64,000 nucleotides of DNA from an uncultured Christensenellaceae bacterium (GCA_910588545.1 CAJUOU010000003.1:124001-188000), one strand, 5' to 3'; shown: positions 17,657 through 27,025, counted from the first letter of the stretch. A program made the numbers and translations. The notes: generated from the sequence alone by a model not told the origin.

Positions 17657-18347
17657 TCTTTGACAACCTCCTTTCGATTAGTTTCATAACTTTTGTTAAT
17701 GCATATACAATTATAAAATAAATTACACCTAAAACAAAATATGCAACAAAATAGTCATAGGTACTTGACGCAATAGTTTGCAATGCAAATGTTATATCCA
17801 TTACTGTAACATAACCTGCAACCGAAGTCTCTTTTGTCAATGATATCAACTCATTACCTAATGTAGGGATAATATTTTTTATTGCTTGAGGCATAACAAT
17901 TTTTAACATTGTTTTGCTGTAAGATAAACCAAGTGACCTACCTGCTTCTAGTTGTCCGCTCTCCACAGATGCTATACCGCCACGAATAATTTCAGACACA
18001 TAAGCACCACTATTCAGACCAAAAACCAAAATTGCAACAAACAATTTATTAAATCCCAAAGGCGATAGCATTGCAAAGTATATGAATAAAAGCTGAACTG
18101 CAATCGGAGTGCCTCTAAATAAGGAAACATAAAGGTTGTTTATCCACTTCCATATTTTAATAAAAATATTTTTGCTTGGAACATAATACGCTATACCTAC
18201 TAATGACCCTAAAAAAATACCTATTGGAAAGGCACAAAGCACAATTAGAAGGGTGTTTAACAACCCTCCTAAAAGTAACGATATAGAATCAACAAATATA
18301 TATTTCCAAATATTTGCACTGACTGCAGATATTAAATTCAATATCAT
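17643..18347 (-). CDS. Polar amino acid ABC transporter permease
   Basis: 234-aa HisM/GlnP-type membrane protein with about five transmembrane helices. It carries the EAA loop that docks to the ATPase (SGQLEAGRSLGLSYSKTMLKIVMPQAIKNIIPTLGNELI), preceded by RGTPIAVQL, typical for this family. The ATG follows the binding-protein gene by 10 bp with AAGGA upstream, and the gene overlaps the ATPase gene. It probably works as a homodimer. Confidence 0.93.
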   Translation of the reverse strand: MILNLISAVSANIWKYIFVDSISLLLGGLLNTLLIVLCAFPIGIFLGSLVGIAYYVPSKNIFIKIWKWINNLYVSLFRGTPIAVQLLFIYFAMLSPLGFNKLFVAILVFGLNSGAYVSEIIRGGIASVESGQLEAGRSLGLSYSKTMLKIVMPQAIKNIIPTLGNELISLTKETSVAGYVTVMDITFALQTIASSTYDYFVAYFVLGVIYFIIVYALTKVMKLIERRLSKSDKR

Positions 18348-18357
18348 AAATTATTCC

Positions 18358-19149
18358 TTAACCGAAGTATTTTGCAGTGATTTCAGCAAACTTACCGTTT
18401 TCTTCCAAAGCTTTCATAGCTTCGTTGATTTTATTTAGCATTTCGTTGTTGCCTTTCTTTACAGCAATAGCATATTTTTCATCGCCCATTGCAACTTTAC
18501 TTGCTTTTACACCTTTATCAGCGAATTTCTTAGCGAACTCTTGTGCAGGAGCATTGTCGATAACTACAACATCAATTTTACCGTTTACTAACTCTTGTAC
18601 TGCAAGGCCACCTGTCTTAAACTTAGTAGTTGTTGCACCGCTTGCTGCTAAGATACCGCCCTCAGCCAAAGCTTCGTCTATCATTAAATCCCCACTGAAA
18701 CCTTTAGCAACACCGATTTTTTTGCCTTTTAAGAAATTCCAAAGCTCTTCTTCAGTAGTATAATTTAAAGTCTCACCTTTATAAATGATTGTTTGTGAAG
18801 CATTAAAATATGTGTTAGAAAAATCAACTTTTTCTTTTCTTTCATCATCAACGGTTAATCCTGCAATAGCCACATCATATTGACCGCTTTGAACAGAAGG
18901 GATTACTGAATCAAAATCCATGTGCTCAATTTTTGCTCCATCATAACCCATTTGTTTTGCGATAGCATCAATGTACTCCATATCAAAGCCTACGATTTTA
19001 TCTCCTTCGTAATATTCAAATGGAGAGAACTCTGCATTTGTTGCAACAGTTAAATAATTACCTTTATCGCAACCTACTAGAGCGAAAGTAGCAATAGCGG
19101 CAGTAACTAGTACCATAAGTGCAATAAATAATGTCTTAAATTTTTTCAT
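18358..19149 (-). CDS. Amino acid ABC transporter substrate-binding lipoprotein
   Basis: 263-aa SBP_bac_3 protein. Signal peptide with lipobox LVGC (Cys27). The domain order is normal: TVATNAEFSPFEYYEGDKIVGFD, then QYDVAIAGLTVDDERKEKVDFS, KGKKIGVAKG, NGKIDVVVIDNAPA, and the C-terminal ALEENGKFAEITAKYFG. It captures a polar or charged amino acid outside the membrane and delivers it to the permease. First gene of the three-gene importer operon, with GAGAGG before the ATG. It serves as an internal reference for the permuted homologue at 32700-33602. Confidence 0.93.
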   Translation of the reverse strand: MKKFKTLFIALMVLVTAAIATFALVGCDKGNYLTVATNAEFSPFEYYEGDKIVGFDMEYIDAIAKQMGYDGAKIEHMDFDSVIPSVQSGQYDVAIAGLTVDDERKEKVDFSNTYFNASQTIIYKGETLNYTTEEELWNFLKGKKIGVAKGFSGDLMIDEALAEGGILAASGATTTKFKTGGLAVQELVNGKIDVVVIDNAPAQEFAKKFADKGVKASKVAMGDEKYAIAVKKGNNEMLNKINEAMKALEENGKFAEITAKYFG

Positions 19150-19192
19150 TTTTATGTCCTCTCAAAAAATTTATTTCTTGTTTTGTGTATAC

Positions 19193-19250
19193 ATTCTAAC
19201 ATACATATATGCATAAATCAACTAATTTTTGAATAAATTTTGCATAAATC
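19193..19250 (-). promoter_or_regulatory. Promoter and paired repeat of amino acid ABC operon 1
   Basis: Minus-strand TTGATT (19221-19216), 17-bp spacer and extended -10 TGTTAGAAT (TAGAAT at 19198-19193). The 10-mer TGCATAAATC occurs at 19210-19219, overlapping the -35, and again at 19241-19250, exactly 31 bp apart. It may be a regulator-binding pair. Confidence 0.6.
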
Positions 19251-19308
19251 TGAAAAAATTTGTATTTTTTGCTAATTTTATGTATAAAATACAGTTTTTG
19301 AATAGTTT

Positions 19309-21147
19309 TTATACATTTTTGTATTTCAACACCGCAAAATCGCCAACCTTTAGAGAAATCTCGCCGTCCATAGCTTTATTTGTTACACAGTTTACGCAAT
19401 TTTTGGCTAAAATCTGCTTTTTAGTCTCGCTATTATTGTATATAAAGTGTATATTTTGTGTATTATCGGCACTTTTTCGTATAATATACAACAAGCCATT
19501 ATCCGCAAATATTTCCATTGTGCCGCTAAAAGCTTTTTTGTATTTCGAACGTAACTTTCCAAGGCTTTTATAATGTTCCAATAATTGGTTATCCATATTA
19601 TTCCAAGGAAATGGTCTGCGGTTGATTGGGTCTTCATACCCTTCAAGCCCTACTTCGTCCCCGTAAAAAATTGTAGGCAGCCCCGGCAACGCATACAAAA
19701 TGGCAGTTGCTAGTTTCAATTTTTCTTTTGCTCTGCTTTTTACTTCTTCGGGTAGTTTTATTTGCAACCTATCTTGCTTGCTTGTACCATCTATATTGTA
19801 GTCGCAAAAAGTATTCAATGCCCTTACGGTATCGTGAGTACCCAAAAAGTTCATACAGGAGTTTAATGCGCAAAGCGGATAATTTTCATAAATAGTCATT
19901 ATATTATTTATAAATTTATTTATATCCTTATTCCATACATAATCAATAATAGCATTTTTAAAAGGATAATTCATAACGCCGTCAAGTTGATTGCCTTGCA
20001 AATAAGGGCGTCTTTTGCTGTATGCAATTTTTGTAGAGGCATCTTCCCACACCTCGCCGATTACATAAGCATTTTTATCCACGCTTTTTACTCTTTTTCT
20101 TATATCGTTGACAAACTCGATATCCAATTCGTCTACAACATCCAAACGCCAACCTGCTAGTCCGAATTTTGTCCATTTATCAAGCACACCGTTTTCGCCC
20201 AAAATAAATTTGCGATAGCTTTCGTTGTTTTTATTGACGGTCGGAGTAACAGTTATCCCCCACCAACAGCCGTATTCGTCAGGATAGTTGATAAAATAAT
20301 ACCAATCGTAATAAGGAGATTTTATGCCTTGATAAGCACCAAAGCTATCATACTTGCCAAGTTTGTTAAAATATTTACTGTCACTGCCCGTGTGGTTAAA
20401 CACTCCGTCAAGCATTATTCCTATACCTTTTTCCTTAGCTTTTGCAATTAGCCTTGCAAGTGAACTTTCGTCACCCAAAAGCTCGTCAATGCACATGTAG
20501 TCGCCTGTATCATACCTGTGGTTGGAGCTTGACTTGAAAATTGGCGACAAATATATCATTGTCACGCCTAAACCTTTTATGTAGTCTAGTTTATCGATAA
20601 TTCCTTGCAAGTTGCCACCATAAAAATCGTTGGCACGAAAAACTCCATCGCTGTCGACTATTGTTACATCTTGCTCCCAATCTTTTAATATACCATCTTT
20701 ATTCCAAGTACAAGCCTTGTCTTCGCCTTTATTAAACCTATCTGCAAAGATTTGATAAATAACACCGCCGCTTTGAGTTTGCGGTGCAAAACATTCCTCA
20801 CTGTAAACAGTAAGACTATAAGGCTCTGCATTTTGCAACAGCTCTGCATTTTCCCCTTTACCAAAAACAAAACTGCCAAGCTCAGTGTTTGTCACGAACT
20901 TGTACCAATACAACCCGCTGTCATTTATACTTAAAGATAATGCAAAAACAGAGTGTCCATCCTCGGCACCTTGGTAGTTCATTTGGTAGTAACAATCATC
21001 CTCTCCGTCCTTTGTCAAAACAAGATAAATGCTCTCTACAAAAATACCGTCGCGAGCGGTAATTTTAAAATCGATTTGTTTGCCACATGCTACTGCACCA
21101 AAAGGATTTTTGTATTTCAAATCTCTGCTGTTGTAATAAAAAATCAT
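19309..21147 (-). CDS. GH13 alpha-amylase family enzyme (neopullulanase/cyclomaltodextrinase-like)
   Basis: 612 aa without signal peptide, so probably cytoplasmic. It hydrolyses alpha-glucans or cyclodextrins after uptake. An N-terminal beta-sandwich (res. 1-110) is followed by the GH13 barrel with its conserved regions: DGVFNHTG, GWRLDVVDE (nucleophile Asp), IGEVWED (acid/base Glu) and FLGTHDT (third Asp), plus QIFADRFNKGED near the start of the barrel as in neopullulanases. A C-terminal beta domain ends the protein. Monocistronic, with AAGGTG before the ATG. Confidence 0.9.
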   Translation of the reverse strand: MIFYYNSRDLKYKNPFGAVACGKQIDFKITARDGIFVESIYLVLTKDGEDDCYYQMNYQGAEDGHSVFALSLSINDSGLYWYKFVTNTELGSFVFGKGENAELLQNAEPYSLTVYSEECFAPQTQSGGVIYQIFADRFNKGEDKACTWNKDGILKDWEQDVTIVDSDGVFRANDFYGGNLQGIIDKLDYIKGLGVTMIYLSPIFKSSSNHRYDTGDYMCIDELLGDESSLARLIAKAKEKGIGIMLDGVFNHTGSDSKYFNKLGKYDSFGAYQGIKSPYYDWYYFINYPDEYGCWWGITVTPTVNKNNESYRKFILGENGVLDKWTKFGLAGWRLDVVDELDIEFVNDIRKRVKSVDKNAYVIGEVWEDASTKIAYSKRRPYLQGNQLDGVMNYPFKNAIIDYVWNKDINKFINNIMTIYENYPLCALNSCMNFLGTHDTVRALNTFCDYNIDGTSKQDRLQIKLPEEVKSRAKEKLKLATAILYALPGLPTIFYGDEVGLEGYEDPINRRPFPWNNMDNQLLEHYKSLGKLRSKYKKAFSGTMEIFADNGLLYIIRKSADNTQNIHFIYNNSETKKQILAKNCVNCVTNKAMDGEISLKVGDFAVLKYKNV

Positions 21148-21234
21148 ATTTCACCTTATAGTAATTTATTTGCTTATTTATTATGCAAAAGCATATTTTT
21201 TATTGCCGATATAGACTTTTTTATCTTAAAAATT

Positions 21235-21265
21235 GTCAAAAACCGATAATAGTACCGATTTTTGA
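21235..21265 (-). terminator. Hairpin terminator carrying the dispersed repeat
   Basis: GTCAAAAACCG/CGATTTTTGAC arms. On the minus strand it contains AAAATCGGTACTATT and ends in a T-rich run. It follows the response regulator gene. Confidence 0.6.
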
Positions 21266-21286
21266 CGCTATTTTTATAATGTTAAT

Positions 21287-21979
21287 TTAATTGTTTGCGT
21301 TTTCCTTTTCCGTCCACAAATATCCTGCATTTTTTATAGTTTGTAAATGATTGGAAAGCCCACCTTTTTCAAGCAACTTGCGTAGTTTGCTTATATAAAC
21401 CTCTACCACCGAAAAAGTAGTTTCACTCTCAAATCCCCATACCCTGTTAAACAATGTGTTTTTGGAAATTATAATTTCCTTATGTCTTACCATATACTCA
21501 AAAACTTCGTACATTTTGGCAACGATATTCATTTGTTCGCCGTCTATTTTAACGGAACGCTCAAAAAAGTTTATTTGCAAGTTTTTAAACTCATAAATAT
21601 TTGTTCCGAAATTGCAGTAATACCTACGTAACACGCTGTTTATTACGGCAAGAAATTCGTTGTTGTCAAAATCATAAGGCATATAACTATCTGCACCGCT
21701 GTTTAATAAATCTATTTTTACCTCTAAATCCTTATCGTTGGACAGCACTACAATAGGCACCGAATTATCTACCCTAACTTTGGTAATCAAATTTTTTACG
21801 GCTGTTTTAACGCCATTGCAACCTATTACAATCATATCGTACTTGCCGACGATTGCCATATCAAGTCCTCTATCCAAATCATAGGCACTCTCACAAGTAC
21901 TGCCACCTTTGTATTCGGACAAAAGCACCGAAATATTGTGGTTTATCCCCTCATTTTGTTCCACAATCAAAAACTTCAT
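21287..21979 (-). CDS. Orphan OmpR-type response regulator with degenerate receiver
   Basis: 230 aa. Residues 1-115 fold like a CheY receiver, but the conserved chemistry is gone: the acidic pair is E7-Q8, the position of the phospho-accepting Asp is Gly53 (YDMIVIGCNG), and the switch Lys is Tyr102 (GADSYMPYDFD). Residues 130-225 form an intact OmpR/PhoB winged helix (VWGFESETTFSVVEVYISKLRKLL, TIKNAGYLW). No histidine kinase lies nearby. It probably acts as a phosphorylation-independent regulator. AGGGG precedes the ATG. Confidence 0.85.
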   Translation of the reverse strand: MKFLIVEQNEGINHNISVLLSEYKGGSTCESAYDLDRGLDMAIVGKYDMIVIGCNGVKTAVKNLITKVRVDNSVPIVVLSNDKDLEVKIDLLNSGADSYMPYDFDNNEFLAVINSVLRRYYCNFGTNIYEFKNLQINFFERSVKIDGEQMNIVAKMYEVFEYMVRHKEIIISKNTLFNRVWGFESETTFSVVEVYISKLRKLLEKGGLSNHLQTIKNAGYLWTEKENANN

Positions 21980-22044
21980 AATTTTAGCCCCTCTAAATAG
22001 TTTAAATCATATTCCCTTATTCATAAAACTTTTTACACTTTCAA

Positions 22045-22767
22045 TCATTTAAAATTTCGTTGTCTTATCACTTCAAATGAGATTATCCCACTTGCAACCG
22101 AAGCGTTTAAAGAGTTAACATTTCCTTTCATAGGTATGCTTATCACTTGGTCGCAAAGCTTTCTTGTCAATGCTTTTACACCATTACCCTCACTGCCTAT
22201 AACCACTGCGATATCGTCTGTCATATCCACTTTGTACATAGGACTACCATCCGCTTCGGCACATACGATTTTTACAAAGTCTTCTTTCAGTTCCCTTATC
22301 GTATCATTTATATTGGTTACCATTGCTACTTTGACATAGTTGCTTGCACCGCTGGAAACTTTTACAACCGTATCGTTGACCGAACAGGCCCTGTGTTTTG
22401 GCAAAATTACGCCATGTGCGCCACTGCAATCGGCTACCCTTAATATACTGCCTACATTATGAGGGTCTTCCACCCCGTCAAGGATGATAATAAAAAGTTT
22501 TTCGCCTTTTTTCGCAGCAAGTTCCCTCATATCAGCTATTGTAGAATATTTAAAGTCTTCACAAGTTGCGATAAAACCTTGGTGCTTTTTACTTTCGCTG
22601 AGTTTATCCATTTTTATTTTGTCGCAAAAAACAAACCGTATCCCTTTGTCTTTGGCAAGACCTATTACATTGTCATTGTCGTGAATACCTTTTTGAACTT
22701 TTAGCTCGGATATGGTAACACCGCTTTTTATTGCCTCTTTAACAGCATTTTTGCCTTCGATTATCAT
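22045..22767 (-). CDS. rlmB: 23S rRNA (guanosine-2'-O-)-methyltransferase RlmB, TrmH family group 3
   Basis: 240 aa from the ATG with AGGA upstream (an in-frame TTG lies 18 nt earlier, directly after the mrnC stop). SpoU/TrmH methyltransferase with an N-terminal substrate-binding domain (IIEGKNAVKEAIKSG) and a knotted SAM-binding fold: LDGVEDPHNVGSILRVADCSGAHGVILP, VIGSEGNGV and SIPMKGNVNSLNASVASGIISFEVIRQR. It methylates a guanosine of the 23S rRNA peptidyl-transferase region. Last gene of gltX-mrnC-rlmB. Confidence 0.93.
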   Translation of the reverse strand: MIIEGKNAVKEAIKSGVTISELKVQKGIHDNDNVIGLAKDKGIRFVFCDKIKMDKLSESKKHQGFIATCEDFKYSTIADMRELAAKKGEKLFIIILDGVEDPHNVGSILRVADCSGAHGVILPKHRACSVNDTVVKVSSGASNYVKVAMVTNINDTIRELKEDFVKIVCAEADGSPMYKVDMTDDIAVVIGSEGNGVKALTRKLCDQVISIPMKGNVNSLNASVASGIISFEVIRQRNFK

Positions 22768-22785
22768 ATAAATTTTCCTATTCAA

Positions 22786-23211
22786 TCAATTATTAATCTT
22801 GTCGTTTTTTTCTATAAACTCAAACAATTCTTCCAGCCTTTCGTTTTTGCCCAAAAGGTACAAATATCCGATAACCGCCTCAAAACCACTCGCCTTTTTA
22901 TAGTCTGCAACACTTGCATTTTTTGCCATTGTATTCATGTGAGTATTGCGTGCCCTTTTAAATATTGCGATTTCATCTTCCGTCAAAATGGACATTATTT
23001 CGTCCATATATTTTGCCTGTGCGGAGGCTTTTATTTGTTCACTTTGTAATTTGTGCAGTTCCCCTGCTTTTGCAGTAGAAGTAGATGCTAGCTTTGTCCT
23101 TACCATAAGTTGCTGTACGCTATCCCCCACAAAAGCCAAAACTAACGGATTGAGCCCTAAAATTTCCTTTTCGGAAAGATATTCTTTTGCTATAGGTAAA
23201 TAAACTTTCAT
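22786..23211 (-). CDS. mrnC: Mini-ribonuclease 3
   Basis: 141 aa from ATG with AAAGG 6 nt upstream. It is an RNase III catalytic domain lacking the dsRNA-binding domain, which matures 23S rRNA in Firmicutes. Family features: NPLVLAFVGDSVQQLMVRTKL (catalytic Asp), LHKLQSEQIKASAQAKYMD, RARNTH and the second acidic motif GFEAVIGYLYLLGKNERLEEL. It sits between gltX and rlmB, separated by 2 bp from gltX, so the three are co-translated. The order matches the Firmicutes gltX-cysE-cysS-mrnC-rlmB block minus the two cysteine genes. Confidence 0.93.
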   Translation of the reverse strand: MKVYLPIAKEYLSEKEILGLNPLVLAFVGDSVQQLMVRTKLASTSTAKAGELHKLQSEQIKASAQAKYMDEIMSILTEDEIAIFKRARNTHMNTMAKNASVADYKKASGFEAVIGYLYLLGKNERLEELFEFIEKNDKINN

Positions 23212-23213
23212 TT

Positions 23214-24650
23214 TCAACCTTTCAAATACTCCAAGCTGTATTTAAGCCTGCGAACTGTTTCCTGCTTGCCAAGCAAATCTGCCATTTCGGTAGCACCGCC
23301 CGGGGTCATTTGTGCACCCGTCAATGCAAGCCTTATTGTCAAAAATACTTGACCTTTTTTGTATCCGCCTTGCTCGATAATTTCGGATATAATTGCTTGC
23401 AAATTTTCCTCGCTGTAATCATCCGTTTGCTCAAATTTAGGTATGCACTTTTCCAAAATTTCTACAGCAATCTGCTTGTCCATTTTGTTTTTCTTGTTTT
23501 CGTACAACTCCTTATCATAGCCCTCAAACTCTTCCAAAAAGTCGATTTTACTTGGGATATCGCTCAAAATTTCCACCCTAGGGATAAGCAATTTTGCAAG
23601 TTTTTTATAGTCGTATTTGCCTGCTGCTTTGCTCTTTTCGAAAAACGGTTTTGCAAGTGCAACAAATTCGTCCTCGCTAAGCTCTTTGATATATTGCGAG
23701 TTTAGCCATTTCATTTTTGCCTCGTCCAAAATGCTACCGCTTTTGCTTATACCTTTAATATCAAAAGCCTCCATAAGCTCTGCCATACTCATTTTTTCCC
23801 TATTATCGCTAGGTGCCCAACCTAAAAGTGCTATATAGTTTACAATAGCGGGTACCAAATATCCTTTTTCAAGAAAATCTTCAAAGTTTGCATCCCCGTG
23901 TCTTTTGGATAGTTTATGTGTGGCGTCACGCATGATAGGTGGCAAGTGCATATATTGCGGTCTTTCCCAACCGAACTTATCGTACATTAAATTGTATTTA
24001 GGAGTGCTTGACAAATACTCCATACCGCGAATAACGTGAGTTATATTCATTAAATGGTCGTCTACAACGTTTGCAAAGTTATAGGTTGGCATACCATCGC
24101 TTTTAATAAGTATTCCGTCTTCCATATCCGCATTAGGCACTGCAATTTCGCCAAATACCATATCGTTGTAGGAAGAAACACCATCCTGCGGTATATTTTG
24201 CCTAATAACATAAGGCACGCCTCTTGCAAGCTTTTGTTGCACCTGTTCAGGGGTTAAATTCATACAATGTTTATCGTATTTTTTGATGCCGTTTTCGCCT
24301 GCCAAACTATCAAGCCTTTCCTTATCGCAAAAGCAATAGTAAGCTCCGCCCAATTCCACAAGTTTTTTTGCATACTCAAGATAAATAGCTTTCCTCTCGC
24401 TTTGAATGTACGGACCTACTCCGCCATCCTTATCCGGGCCCTCGTCATGCTCTATGCCCGCTTTTTTTAATGTGTTATAAATTATTTCAACAGCACCCTC
24501 TACATACCTTTCTTGGTCTGTATCCTCTATCCTCAAAATAAATTTACCGTTATTTTTTTTCGCAAACAAATATCCGTATAGACATGTTCTCAAATTTCCG
24601 ACATGCATAAAACCCGTAGGGCTTGGTGCAAATCTTGTTCTTACTTCCAT
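23214..24650 (-). CDS. gltX: Glutamyl-tRNA synthetase
   Basis: 478 aa from ATG. A TTG two codons earlier has better spacing from AAGGAG and could be the true start. Class I synthetase: HIGH motif as HVGN in RFAPSPTGFMHVGNLRT; RIEDTDQERY; KMSKS-like loop KLSKRHGDANFEDF; C-terminal anticodon-binding helices. It charges tRNA-Glu and, if GatCAB is present, possibly also tRNA-Gln. First gene of gltX-mrnC-rlmB. A copy of the dispersed repeat lies between it and radC. Confidence 0.96.
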   Translation of the reverse strand: MEVRTRFAPSPTGFMHVGNLRTCLYGYLFAKKNNGKFILRIEDTDQERYVEGAVEIIYNTLKKAGIEHDEGPDKDGGVGPYIQSERKAIYLEYAKKLVELGGAYYCFCDKERLDSLAGENGIKKYDKHCMNLTPEQVQQKLARGVPYVIRQNIPQDGVSSYNDMVFGEIAVPNADMEDGILIKSDGMPTYNFANVVDDHLMNITHVIRGMEYLSSTPKYNLMYDKFGWERPQYMHLPPIMRDATHKLSKRHGDANFEDFLEKGYLVPAIVNYIALLGWAPSDNREKMSMAELMEAFDIKGISKSGSILDEAKMKWLNSQYIKELSEDEFVALAKPFFEKSKAAGKYDYKKLAKLLIPRVEILSDIPSKIDFLEEFEGYDKELYENKKNKMDKQIAVEILEKCIPKFEQTDDYSEENLQAIISEIIEQGGYKKGQVFLTIRLALTGAQMTPGGATEMADLLGKQETVRRLKYSLEYLKG

Positions 24651-24738
24651 TATCAATCAACACTCCTTAAGTTTACTATATAATATTATAAATTGAAATT
24701 ACTTTAAAAACCTTACAAAAATCGGTATTAAAAGGCAG

Positions 24739-25467
24739 TTAATATCTTACATCCTTAATTCTTCCGCGAAGCAGTTCAAATCTTCCGTTACTCATCGAGT
24801 CTAATAAACCGCTTTGCCTAAACGAAAAATATCCGCTTTTTGCTATAATAATATGGTCGTCAAACCGTATGCCCAACATTGTTAGCGTAAGGTATAACTG
24901 CTCGGTCAAATTTTTATCTGCCACGCTTGGCGTAACATTGTCCGACGGATGATTGTGCACCAATATGACTTTGCAAGACTCATTCCTTAAAGCTATATCC
25001 GCAATTTCTCTTACATTACAAAAAGCTTCGTTAACCACACCTCTGTTTAAGACCACTCTTTTTATTAGTTTGCCTGCACTATCGCCCATAAGCATGTGTA
25101 TTTCTTCCCTTGGCAAAGTAACCATTATAGGTTGCATAAGCGAAAGTACATTTTCAATATTGTTGATATAAACATCGTCTAAACTTTTCCTGTAATACCT
25201 ACGGCTTACATCGCTTAAACTGTGTAAAAATATTGCCATATTATAGCTTATGCCTTTAACCTTTTGCAATCTTTCAATCGGCTGGTCAAAGACGTTACCC
25301 AAACTTCCAAATTCATCTAGTATAGTATGGGCAAGCTCGTTAGTATCCTTACGCGGCACAACAGCATATAACAAGTATTCCAAGACTTCGTGGTCCTGCA
25401 AGCTATCGATGCCATACTGCTCGATTCTCTTTCTCATTCTGTCCCTATGTCCATCATGAACTGCCAT
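24739..25467 (-). CDS. radC: RadC-family JAB/MPN domain protein
   Basis: 242 aa. N-terminal helix-hairpin-helix region (LLYAVVPRKDTNELAHTILDEFGSLGNVFDQPIERLQKVKGI) followed by a JAMM/MPN metalloprotease-fold domain with LVHNHPSDNVTPSVADKNLT, where His-x-His and the later Asp are the metal ligands. It was historically named a DNA repair protein, but its biochemical role is unknown. Single gene with AGGGG ribosome-binding site. Usual size and intact motifs. Confidence 0.92.
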   Translation of the reverse strand: MAVHDGHRDRMRKRIEQYGIDSLQDHEVLEYLLYAVVPRKDTNELAHTILDEFGSLGNVFDQPIERLQKVKGISYNMAIFLHSLSDVSRRYYRKSLDDVYINNIENVLSLMQPIMVTLPREEIHMLMGDSAGKLIKRVVLNRGVVNEAFCNVREIADIALRNESCKVILVHNHPSDNVTPSVADKNLTEQLYLTLTMLGIRFDDHIIIAKSGYFSFRQSGLLDSMSNGRFELLRGRIKDVRY

Positions 25468-25662
25468 ATTTATCCCCTACTGCTAAATTTTTTACTTTAA
25501 TTTTTTAATATACGCAAATATTATACCACCTTTGTATTTTTTTTGCAATATTTTAAATAACTTTATTCAAATTAGTTCTCATTTATTTGCTAATAGTATA
25601 TACTTATAATTAAGAAGACTTTTGATTTAGCTTTTAACCAAATAACTTTATGCGGAGTGATT

Positions 25663-26952
25663 ATGAATTATTTTAACGAGTATTTAAACGCGGCTAAGGA
25701 ACTTATAAAAATAAATAGCGTGGAAAGCAATGCCGTTGACGGCAAACCTTTTGGCGTGGGCGTGGACGATTGCTTGAGGAAAGCGCTTGCCATTGCCGAA
25801 AGTTTGGGCTTTAAAACTTTTTACGGAAACGGCTACTACGGCTATGCCGAAATAGGAGAAGGGGAAGAAATGCTTGGTATTTTGGGGCATTTAGACACCG
25901 TTCCTATCGGTAACGATTGGGATATCCCTGCATTAGGCGGAGATATTATCGATGGTTATTTATGCGGCCGCGGGGTACTTGACGACAAAGGTCCTATCCT
26001 AGCAACTTTGTTTGCCACAAAACAACTTATCGACAGCGGTTTTGTGCCTAACAAACGTATACGTATTATTTTTGGTTGCGATGAAGAATCGGGATGGCAA
26101 TGTATAGACAAGTACTGTGAATTGGAGGAAATACCTACCATAGCTTTTACTCCTGACGGAGATTTTCCTGTCATAAACTGCGAAAAAGGCGTAGCTTACT
26201 TTACAGTGCATATCAAAAAGCCTAAATATGTCGTAAGCGTGTGCGGTGGCGAGCGTGCCAATATGGTTATGGATAAAATCAAATGTGTTGTTTGCGACGA
26301 AATGGCGGAAAAATTACCTGCAAATAACAACTTTGGCGTAACTGTGGACGGAAACACACTTACCGCAAGCGGCAAATCCGCTCACGGCTCTTCCCCACAT
26401 CTTGGGGACAATGCTCTTTGGAAAGTTGTCAAATTTTTATCCGATTATGACCAAACCGCCAAAAATTTTGCAAACATAATTTGCAACACCGACGGCTCAA
26501 ATTACAATATTAAATGCAGCGACGAAATTAGTGGGAATTTAACAATAAATATCGGTACAATCTCCAGCGACAGCGAAAATATAACCTTTAGTCTTGATAT
26601 AAGACATCCTCTTTGCATTACAAGGGAACAACTTTATGAAAAATTGTGCAAAACATTTGATAACGGAACTGTGGAATATGGTTTTTTCCATAATCCTCTT
26701 TACATTGCTCCCGACCACCCGCTTTGCACTAAATTATTAAAAGCTTACGGCGATGTTACGGGCGAAAACTTAAAGCCTATAACTATCGGCGGAGGAACTT
26801 ATGCAAGAGCTTTGCCGGTAGCCGTTGCTTTCGGTCCTATTTTCCCTAATCAAGAGTCAACTATTCATCAAAAAAATGAAAAAGCAAAACTTTCCGATTT
26901 GGAAAATATGTATAAAATCTATGTGAAAGCTATTGAAGAATTATGTAAATGA
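25663..26952 (+). CDS. M20-family dipeptidase (PepV/Sapep-like)
   Basis: 429 aa from ATG (GGAG 5 nt upstream; an in-frame GTG lies 6 nt before). Zinc-dependent cytoplasmic peptidase that cleaves dipeptides. Metal ligand and catalytic motifs are in order: GHLDTVPIGNDW, GRGVLDDKGP (bridging Asp), GCDEESGWQ (general base Glu), TPDGDFP and, near the C-terminus, TIHQKNE. The lid domain lies between about residues 190 and 330 (GKSAHGSSPHLGDNA). It fits an amino-acid-scavenging physiology. A TATAAT-like -10 lies about 60 bp upstream. Confidence 0.92.
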   Translation: MNYFNEYLNAAKELIKINSVESNAVDGKPFGVGVDDCLRKALAIAESLGFKTFYGNGYYGYAEIGEGEEMLGILGHLDTVPIGNDWDIPALGGDIIDGYLCGRGVLDDKGPILATLFATKQLIDSGFVPNKRIRIIFGCDEESGWQCIDKYCELEEIPTIAFTPDGDFPVINCEKGVAYFTVHIKKPKYVVSVCGGERANMVMDKIKCVVCDEMAEKLPANNNFGVTVDGNTLTASGKSAHGSSPHLGDNALWKVVKFLSDYDQTAKNFANIICNTDGSNYNIKCSDEISGNLTINIGTISSDSENITFSLDIRHPLCITREQLYEKLCKTFDNGTVEYGFFHNPLYIAPDHPLCTKLLKAYGDVTGENLKPITIGGGTYARALPVAVAFGPIFPNQESTIHQKNEKAKLSDLENMYKIYVKAIEELCK

Positions 26953-26985
26953 TTAGTTGGAATTCCTTAAATTGTGAATTATAAT

Positions 26986-27018
26986 AAAAATCACTTTGAC
27001 AAATTCAAAGTGATTTTT
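26986..27018. terminator. Bidirectional terminator
   Basis: AATCACTTTGA/TCAAAGTGATT arms with A-run and T-run flanks, between convergent peptidase and LRR genes. Confidence 0.85.
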
Positions 27019-27025
27019 TGTATTT

